Source: Candidatus Roizmanbacteria bacterium (GTDB taxonomy: Bacteria > Patescibacteriota > Microgenomatia > UBA1406 > GWC2-37-13). From it: a DNA stretch of 11,571 nucleotides. The position numbers were made by a program, and so were the translations under genes. Location of the stretch: contig JACPMD010000094.1 of NCBI GenBank assembly GCA_016186235.1, positions 1 to 11,571 on the forward strand, given 5' to 3'. Below are positions 7,262-11,571 of the stretch, piece by piece. The notes beneath the pieces are model-generated. The model made no database searches, was not told where the DNA came from, and saw only the letters and a list, made by a program, of their open reading frames with translations. Positions within the stretch are counted from its first letter, which is position 1. Each line of letters begins with the position of its first letter.

Positions 7262-7876
7262 TTAAAGCGATATGCCTGCTGCTTTAAAATTTTTTTCGAC
7301 TTGTGCCCAGTTTAAATTTTCGAAAAACGCATCGATATAACTACCCCTATTTACGCCGTAATCAATAAAGTAAGCGTGTTCATAGGTATCGAGCGCAAGA
7401 ACCGGAGTAGAATGCCAGACCGGAAAGGTATTTTGTGCGTCTCCAAGATAATTGAAGAGATAATTTTCTTTCCAGTTCCAGGCAGTCCAGACCCAACCAC
7501 GGGCTGAAATGCCGGTTGCTTTCATATCCTTTTTGTAAGTATCTAGGGAGCCAAAATATTTTTTAATGAATTTCATTGGTTCTCCCGATGGCTTTCCTCC
7601 TTTTCCTCCTAAGTGTGCAAAATATATTTCATGATTGGCTATGCCACCGTAGGCAAAGGATAGTTCAACCTTAAGCTCTCGAATCATCGAATAGCTTTGA
7701 TTTGCTTTCGCATAATCATCGGCCGTTAACATCGAAAGCTTTTCCATGATTTCGTTATATTTGAGTATGTATCCTTGATAGAGTTTTAAGTGTTCTTCAA
7801 TCGTTTTTTTAGAAATTCCTTTCATCGACATCAAGCTATCAGAAAAAGTTTTTGCCGTATATTTTGTAAATTGCAT
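7262..7876 (-). CDS. Fe/Mn-family superoxide dismutase
   Basis: This 204-residue enzyme of the iron/manganese superoxide dismutase family converts superoxide to oxygen and hydrogen peroxide. The four expected metal ligands are present: His29 ('IEEHLKLY'), His82 ('ANHEIYF'), Asp163 and His167 ('DTYEHAYFIDY'). Gly78 and Gln148 ('DAQN') occupy the positions that usually distinguish Mn-type from Fe-type enzymes and point to Mn-like chemistry. After the first ligand, the usual 'KHH..Y' stretch is replaced by 'HLKLYQGY', one residue shorter and without the second-sphere histidine. No signal peptide is seen, so it is cytoplasmic. It has its own predicted promoter and a leader of about 30 nt without a Shine-Dalgarno sequence. 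It is first in an operon with the Gld-like ABC exporter. Confidence 0.92.
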   Translation of the reverse strand: MQFTKYTAKTFSDSLMSMKGISKKTIEEHLKLYQGYILKYNEIMEKLSMLTADDYAKANQSYSMIRELKVELSFAYGGIANHEIYFAHLGGKGGKPSGEPMKFIKKYFGSLDTYKKDMKATGISARGWVWTAWNWKENYLFNYLGDAQNTFPVWHSTPVLALDTYEHAYFIDYGVNRGSYIDAFFENLNWAQVEKNFKAAGISL

Positions 7877-7913
7877 AAGTTAAAAAAGTGAAATTAATAA
7901 TATGCGTCTATCT

Positions 7914-7943
7914 ATTATATGCATTTTAAGAATATTTTTTCAA
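7914..7943 (-). promoter_or_regulatory. Sigma-70-type promoter of the SOD/ABC operon
   Basis: On the minus strand a TTGAAA (-35, 7943-7938) and a perfect TATAAT (-10, 7919-7914) are separated by 18 bases. Transcription should start near 7907, leaving about 30 untranslated bases before the SOD ATG at 7876. The site lies in the 85-base gap between trmD and SOD. I see no operator palindrome and no terminator in that gap: the GTGA…TCAC pair at 7952-7965 has a four-base stem and no U-run. Confidence 0.6.
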
Positions 7944-7961
7944 GAGGCGATGTGAAATATA

Positions 7962-8714
7962 TCACTTAAGAAAGTCTTGTCTCTTCTTAAAAGTTGCTTC
8001 GTAAGCCTTTTTGAGTCTCCACTTCTCTATCTCTTTGTGATTTCCGGATAGAAGAATCTCGGGTACTTTTTTTCCCATAAATTCCTCTGGCCGGGTGTAG
8101 TGAGGATATTCAAGTAAGGTAAGAGTTTTCCTTCCTTTTTCTTTTAATGTTTTTAATGTCTCGTCTTCCCCTATCATTTCAATTAGTTCATCTATCGCTA
8201 CCTCGAAGAAACTTTCTGTTTGAGTCGCTTTTTCTTTTTCTAAAACACCTGGGATAAGACGAACAACAGCGTCTGTTATTACTGAGGCAACAATTTCTCC
8301 TCCTGTTAAGACAAAGTCTCCAAGAGAAACTTCCTCATCGATATAGTCTCTCACTCTTTCATCAACTTCTTCATAGTGTCCAGCAAGAATAACGAGATGG
8401 TTGAACTTTGCATATTCTTGCGCTTTTTTTTGTGTAAATAAGTTTCCTTTTGGCGAGGTCAGAACAATTTTTGATTGAGAAGAACCTGTCTTCAGGCTTT
8501 GGAGTGCTTTATAAATTACATCGACTCTCAGAACCATCCCCACCCCTCCTCCATATGGCCTGTCGTCAACGGATCCATAGTCATCAACCGCAAACTTCCT
8601 GAGATCTACTAAAGCTACATCAACCAGTTTTTTTTCTTGTGCGCGTTTAACAATGCTCTCTTCGAAAAACCCTGAAATCATTTTTGGGAAGAGTGTCACA
8701 ATCGAAATCTTCAT
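7962..8714 (-). CDS. trmD: tRNA (guanine37-N1)-methyltransferase
   Basis: This 250-residue SPOUT-class methyltransferase forms m1G37 in tRNAs with G at position 36, which prevents +1 frameshifting. Visible family blocks are 'DYGSVDDRPYGGGVGMV' (45-61), 'LAGHYEEVDERV' (110-121), 'IDEEVSLGDFVLTGGE' (125-140), 'VRLIPGVL' (151-158) and 'YPHYTRPEEF' (203-212) followed by 'LLSGNHKEIEKWR'. Two features differ from E. coli TrmD as I remember it. The catalytic Asp169 position, 15 residues after the RLIPGVL arginine, is Glu167. About 27 extra residues (173-199) lie in the interdomain linker before 'LLEYPHYTRP'. The gene stands apart from the usual rpsP-rimM-trmD-rplS cluster and has its own predicted leaderless promoter, divergent from yidD. 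Confidence 0.95.
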   Translation of the reverse strand: MKISIVTLFPKMISGFFEESIVKRAQEKKLVDVALVDLRKFAVDDYGSVDDRPYGGGVGMVLRVDVIYKALQSLKTGSSQSKIVLTSPKGNLFTQKKAQEYAKFNHLVILAGHYEEVDERVRDYIDEEVSLGDFVLTGGEIVASVITDAVVRLIPGVLEKEKATQTESFFEVAIDELIEMIGEDETLKTLKEKGRKTLTLLEYPHYTRPEEFMGKKVPEILLSGNHKEIEKWRLKKAYEATFKKRQDFLK

Positions 8715-8716
8715 GC

Positions 8717-8726
8717 TAGTATTGTA
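8717..8726. promoter_or_regulatory. Overlapping divergent -10 boxes of trmD and yidD
   Basis: The whole trmD-yidD gap is 14 bases (8715-8728). On the minus strand TACAAT (8726-8721) is followed by six bases and the trmD ATG. On the plus strand TAGTAT (8717-8722, a weaker match) is followed by six bases and the yidD ATG. The gap reads as a near-palindrome, with AGTA and TACT arms around a TTG centre. No good -35 hexamer and no Shine-Dalgarno sequence is seen on either side. The trmD call is stronger than the yidD call. Confidence 0.5.
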
Positions 8727-8728
8727 CT

Positions 8729-8965
8729 ATGAAAAGGCTCGCCTTAGCTTTTATTCGCTTTTACCAAAAAACTTCTTTTTTTCACAAACCGATCTTTCGC
8801 GCTTTATTCATGACTGACAAAATGTGTCGTTTTACGCCGACGTGCTCTGAATATGCCTATCAAGCAGTTGAAAAATATGGAAGTCTCAAAGGCTTATACC
8901 TAGGTTTCAGAAGAATCATCCGCTGTCATCCATGGAATAAGGGAGGAATTGATCCTATCCCGTAA
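8729..8965 (+). CDS. yidD: Membrane protein insertion efficiency factor YidD
   Basis: This 78-residue protein belongs to the YidD family, which assists YidC-dependent insertion of membrane proteins and sits at the inner face of the membrane through an amphipathic N-terminal helix. The family signature is complete: 'CRFTPTCSEYA' (33-43), a Gly-x3-Gly pair, 'RRIIRCHPWNKGGIDPIP' (61-78). The N-terminus 'RLALAFIRFYQK' is the expected amphipathic segment. Bacterial yidD usually sits between rnpA and yidC; here it is separated from them and diverges from trmD. The ATG follows a weak -10-like hexamer by six bases and has no Shine-Dalgarno sequence. Identification is firm. Confidence 0.95.
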   Translation: MKRLALAFIRFYQKTSFFHKPIFRALFMTDKMCRFTPTCSEYAYQAVEKYGSLKGLYLGFRRIIRCHPWNKGGIDPIP

Positions 8966-8977
8966 TTTGGCACTTAC

Positions 8978-9005
8978 TTGACATGTCTGCTAAACGTGTT
9001 AAAAT
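8978..9005 (+). promoter_or_regulatory. Promoter of the clpB-like gene
   Basis: A perfect TTGACA (8978-8983) is followed by 16 bases and TAAAAT (9000-9005, five of six matches to TATAAT). Six bases then separate it from the ATG at 9012, so the transcript is predicted to start at the A of the ATG. There is no Shine-Dalgarno sequence. It is the only site of the leaderless type here with a clear -35 box. No CIRCE-type inverted repeat (the usual HrcA operator) is seen next to it. Confidence 0.7.
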
Positions 9006-9011
9006 AATTCT

Positions 9012-9893
9012 ATGTTAGATATACATTATCAACCACCCGATGAACAAGTAAGCGCCTTGGAAAAATATACTATCAACCTCACTAAACTCGCAAAGGAAGG
9101 CAAACTTGATCCGGTTATCGGGCGTGATGACGAAATAAGACGCGTCATTCAAATCCTTTCGCGCAGAACAAAAAATAATCCGGTGCTCTTGGGTGATCCA
9201 GGAGTAGGAAAAACTGCAATTGTCGAAGGATTGGCTCATCGCATCATCGACGGGGACGTTCCCGACACTTTAAAAAATAAACAGATTTTGTCACTCGATT
9301 TAGCAGGTCTTCTTGCCGGAGCCGCCTTTAGGGGAGAATTTGAGCAACGAATAAAAAAACTTCTTGAGGAGATAGAAAAAGGCGAAGGTAAATATATTCT
9401 TTTTATGGATGAGCTTCACACGATTGTCGGCGCTGGAGCTGCCGAGGGAGCAGTTGATGCCGGAAATATATTGAAACCAAAACTAGCAAGAGGCGTTTTA
9501 CATGCCATTGGCGCAACCACCGTCAGAGAATATCGTCAATATATTGAAAAAGATGCGGCGCTGGAGAGACGATTTCAGCCTGTGTATGTTGACGAGCCTT
9601 CGTCAGAGGCTTCGATTGCGATTCTTAGGGGAGTTAAAGAAAAATATGAAGTCCATCACGGGATAAAGATTTCAGATGACGCGGTTATTGCGGCGGTAAA
9701 TCTTTCGGTCCGCTACATCACCGATAGATTTCTTCCCGATAAAGCAATTGATCTTATAGACGAAGCTGCTGCTGCTGCGAAGATTGAGATTGATTCGATG
9801 CCTCTTGAATTGGATCAAATTAAACGCAGAATGATGCAGCTTGATATTGAACTCGCCGCGCTTAAAAGAGAAAAAGGCCTTGAGCTTCGCTAA
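9012..9893 (+). CDS. clpB: ClpB-type disaggregase, N-terminal fragment (first AAA+ domain), ends at in-frame TAA
   Basis: This is the first part of a ClpB/Hsp104-type AAA+ chaperone, which with DnaK threads and dissolves protein aggregates in the cytoplasm. The 293 residues hold the complete first ATPase domain: Walker A 'GDPGVGKT' (61-68), aromatic pore loop 'GAAFRGEFE' (103-111), Walker B 'ILFMDE' (129-134), Arg finger region 'LERRFQ' (184-189), and '[10 protein letters not shown]' (243-252). It begins directly at '[20 protein letters not shown]', so the N-terminal substrate-binding domain (about 145 residues in E. coli) is absent. No sequence for it precedes the promoter. The frame is stopped by TAA at 9891, at the start of the middle coiled coil, and continues in the same frame beyond. 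As read, this fragment would lack the middle domain and second ATPase. Confidence 0.93.
   Translation: MLDIHYQPPDEQVSALEKYTINLTKLAKEGKLDPVIGRDDEIRRVIQILSRRTKNNPVLLGDPGVGKTAIVEGLAHRIIDGDVPDTLKNKQILSLDLAGLLAGAAFRGEFEQRIKKLLEEIEKGEGKYILFMDELHTIVGAGAAEGAVDAGNILKPKLARGVLHAIGATTVREYRQYIEKDAALERRFQPVYVDEPSSEASIAILRGVKEKYEVHHGIKISDDAVIAAVNLSVRYITDRFLPDKAIDLIDEAAAAAKIEIDSMPLELDQIKRRMMQLDIELAALKREKGLELR
9891..9893 (+). other. In-frame ochre codon interrupting clpB
   Basis: A single TAA stands in the clpB reading frame at codon 294, with no frame change. The codons on both sides encode the expected ClpB middle-domain coiled coil ('[10 protein letters not shown]', stop, 'KNLEEERKTLKKK'). One substitution from GAA, CAA or AAA would produce it. 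It precedes a run of A's, but slippage in that run would not remove the stop because the TAA begins at the T. Confidence 0.95.
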
Positions 9894-10046
9894 AAAAATC
9901 TGGAAGAAGAGAGAAAAACGCTCAAAAAGAAATTTGGCCAGCTCCACGAACAATGGCAAGAGCAAAAAAGGATTATTTCAGAATTACAAAAACGTAGAGT
10001 TGAACTCGACAAACTAAAAGCCGAGTTTGAACAGGCAGAGCGAGAT

Positions 10047-11177
10047 GTGCTTCTGGAAAAAGCTGCAGAGCTTAAATACGGAAAAATTCCTGAGATAGAA
10101 AAGAAAGTGAAAGAAGTGGAAAGTAAATGGAAACAAATTCCCCAAGACGAGCGGCTTCTCAAAGAACAAGTAACTGAAGAAGATATCGCCAAAATTGTCG
10201 CTCGTTGGACTGGCATCCTTGTCACACGACTCCTGCAAACCGAATCTCAGAAACTTGCCAAATTAGAAGAAGAGTTGAAAGCAAGAGTCGTCGGTCAGGA
10301 CCACGCGCTTAAAAAAATCGCAAATGCAATTCGTAGGTCAAGGGCTGGTCTTGCAGAGGAGAATCGGCCAATAGGATCATTTCTTTTCTTAGGCCCAACT
10401 GGTGTTGGGAAAACCGAAACCGCCAAAGCCCTCGCCTACTCTCTTTTCAATGACGAAAAAGGAATCATCCGAATTGATATGAGCGAATATCAGGAAGCTC
10501 ACACCGTCGCTCGTTTAATCGGTGCGCCTCCTGGATATGTTGGCTATGAAGAAGGAGGACAGCTCACTGAACAAGTGAGAAGAAAACCTTACTCGGTAGT
10601 TCTTTTCGACGAGGTTGAAAAAGCTCATCCACAGGTTTTCAACGTTTTCTTACAGATTTTCGACGAAGGGAGACTAACCGATGGAAGAGGAAGAACAGTA
10701 AACTTCAAAAACACGATTCTCATCATGACTTCAAATCTGGCGAGCGACCTTTTTAAACCCTTCGATTCTCAGGGTAAAGAAAAAATGGATGAGGAGAAAC
10801 GAGCCGAGAGAATTGCGTTAGAAGTCAGGAAATTTTTTAGCCCAGAATTCATCAATAGACTTGACTCAATTGTTATCTTTAACCCTCTTTCTCCGGAAAT
10901 GATCAAAAAAATAGTCGACATTCAGCTGAAAGAAATGGAGAAAAGATTGCAAAAACAAAATCTCAAATTGGAAATCAGCGAACCAATAAAAGCCTACCTT
11001 CGAGTAGCAGGCTTTGACGAAGTATATGGAGCTCGTCCGTTAAAGCGTGTCATTAATGAACAAATCGTAGACGAGATAGCACTGCAAATTATTGAAGGGA
11101 AAATAAAGCCGCTTGATAAAGTTATCGTCGATTATAAACAGAATAAAGTCCGAATCTCGGTTAAAAAACCCAGCTAA
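10047..11177 (+). CDS. clpB: ClpB-type disaggregase, C-terminal part (middle domain and second AAA+ domain)
   Basis: This continues the clpB frame after the TAA at 9891. The open frame and the ClpB similarity begin immediately after the stop (9894), with the rest of motif 1 and 2 of the middle-domain coiled coil including the conserved Trp. The first possible start codon is only the GTG at 10047, inside that coiled coil, and it has no ribosome-binding site. In this fragment's numbering the second ATPase domain has Walker A 'GPTGVGKT' (116-123), pore loop 'GYVG' (163-166), Walker B 'VVLFDE' (184-189), and the C-terminal 'YGARPLKRVI' sensor-2 block. No IGL/IGF ClpP-docking loop is seen, which supports ClpB rather than ClpC/ClpA. 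With the stop read through, the whole would be about 721 residues, a complete ClpB lacking only its N-domain. Confidence 0.88.
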   Translation: MLLEKAAELKYGKIPEIEKKVKEVESKWKQIPQDERLLKEQVTEEDIAKIVARWTGILVTRLLQTESQKLAKLEEELKARVVGQDHALKKIANAIRRSRAGLAEENRPIGSFLFLGPTGVGKTETAKALAYSLFNDEKGIIRIDMSEYQEAHTVARLIGAPPGYVGYEEGGQLTEQVRRKPYSVVLFDEVEKAHPQVFNVFLQIFDEGRLTDGRGRTVNFKNTILIMTSNLASDLFKPFDSQGKEKMDEEKRAERIALEVRKFFSPEFINRLDSIVIFNPLSPEMIKKIVDIQLKEMEKRLQKQNLKLEISEPIKAYLRVAGFDEVYGARPLKRVINEQIVDEIALQIIEGKIKPLDKVIVDYKQNKVRISVKKPS

Positions 11178-11180
11178 ACA

Positions 11181-11571
11181 ATGAACAAGGCTCTTACCTT
11201 CCTCTTTCTTCTCTCTGTGTTCGTAACGACTTTTTTGCCTGCAAAAGATACAGATTTTGGTTGGCACTACCGATGCGGGGAAAAATTTCTCAGAGAACAT
11301 GCACCTTGCATAAAGAATGAACTCTCTTATTTTTTACCTGAATACCAATCATTCAACACGAATTTTGTTTATGATGCGGGAATCGCCTTTGTCTACGATC
11401 GCTTTGGATTCTTAGGTCTTAGCGTTGTAGGAGGAATGGTTATGGTTCTTGCGGCGTATCTTTTTCTTCAACTGACGAACAATGCGTGGTATAGTTTTCT
11501 CTCTTTTTACTCAATCTATTTCTTATCTTCTCTCATTTTCTCCTCGGGTTTGCGTGGACAGATTCTTACGT
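11181..11571 (+). CDS. Multi-pass membrane protein, partial (runs off the window)
   Basis: An ATG three bases after the clpB stop opens a frame that stays open for 130 codons to the window edge. The N-terminus 'MNKALTFLFLLSVFVTTFLP' is a membrane helix or signal anchor. It is followed by 'AKDTDFGWHYRCGEKFLREH' and later 'NTNFVYDAGIAFVYDRFGF', then at least two more hydrophobic segments. The 'D.D..WH...GE..L' pattern after the first helix resembles a large family of polytopic membrane proteins with glycosyltransferase-like (GT-C) layout seen in many bacteria, but too little is present to assign it. Two cysteines (Cys32, Cys43) lie in the predicted outside loop. It may be cotranscribed with clpB; no ribosome-binding site is seen. 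Confidence 0.72.
   Translation, partial: MNKALTFLFLLSVFVTTFLPAKDTDFGWHYRCGEKFLREHAPCIKNELSYFLPEYQSFNTNFVYDAGIAFVYDRFGFLGLSVVGGMVMVLAAYLFLQLTNNAWYSFLSFYSIYFLSSLIFSSGLRGQILT

Noticed and set aside
7952..7965. Possible terminator hairpin after trmD
   Set aside because: The stem is only four base pairs and there is no U-run.
9891..9893. Reassignment of UAA to an amino acid
   Set aside because: TAA ends DUF1761, the membrane protein, GldG, the permease, SOD, yidD, the Nudix gene and clpB itself, all at sensible family C-termini.
9890..9900. Programmed slippage on the A-run as an explanation for the split clpB
   Set aside because: The stop begins with the T before the run and the downstream part is in the same frame, so no slippage is needed and none would bypass the TAA.
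9672..10238. Minus-strand Ser/Phe-rich open frames under clpB
   Set aside because: They are composition artefacts opposite the Glu/Lys-rich coiled coil; no ribosome-binding site or domain is seen.
11040..11300. Minus-strand 86-codon open frame across the clpB 3' end
   Set aside because: It overlaps the well-supported clpB C-terminus and the following membrane-protein start on the other strand, and has no recognisable domain.
1..11571. CRISPR arrays, tRNA or rRNA genes, insertion sequences, prophage or defence islands
   Set aside because: Gaps between genes are too short, and no regular repeats, cloverleaf, transposase or defence-type domain was seen.

Overview
The window is gene-dense, AT-rich bacterial DNA holding 13 genes, one of them split by a stop codon. 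Genes abut or overlap by a few bases, and no stretch over 100 bases lacks a gene. No tRNA, rRNA, CRISPR array, insertion sequence or convincing rho-independent terminator was seen. Compact single-domain enzymes, a ClpB without its N-domain, a Patescibacteria-like TrmD and YidD, and many membrane proteins of unknown function suggest a Candidate Phyla Radiation (Patescibacteria) genome, perhaps the Microgenomates side. That placement is inferred from gene style, not from a marker-gene tree. Both TAA and TGA are used as ordinary stops (TGA ends gltX, DUF362, PCD and trmD), which argues against the UGA-to-glycine code of Gracilibacteria and Absconditabacteria.

Layout: (1) The left edge carries the 3' part of a DUF1761 membrane protein (+). 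Its stop codon directly abuts the stop of a minus-strand operon. (2) Bases 300-3810 on the minus strand form a tight four-gene operon, in transcription order gltX (glutamyl-tRNA synthetase), a conserved multi-pass membrane protein, a DUF362 protein and a pterin-4a-carbinolamine dehydratase. Two junctions are 4-bp ATGA overlaps and one is a 3-bp gap. (3) A zinc-ribbon Nudix hydrolase (+) is divergent from gltX and shares a palindromic -10 box with it. Its 3' end overlaps the next minus-strand gene tail to tail. (4) Bases 4324-7876 on the minus strand hold a Fe/Mn superoxide dismutase followed by a complete GldA/GldF/GldG-type ABC exporter: ATPase, ABC-2 permease, and a periplasmic/extracytoplasmic auxiliary subunit. 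(5) trmD (-) and yidD (+) diverge from a 14-bp gap. (6) A ClpB-type disaggregase (+) follows, interrupted by one in-frame TAA, and then the start of a large membrane protein that runs off the right edge.

The most interesting regulatory signal is a recurring arrangement: a -10-like hexamer, exactly six bases, then ATG, with no Shine-Dalgarno sequence. It occurs before gltX, trmD and clpB, and more weakly before yidD, and predicts leaderless mRNAs for first genes. gldG, internal to an operon, instead has a strong AAGGAGAT ribosome-binding site. The other main oddities are the ochre codon in clpB, a linker insertion and a Glu at the catalytic Asp position of TrmD, and a changed first metal-site motif in the superoxide dismutase.
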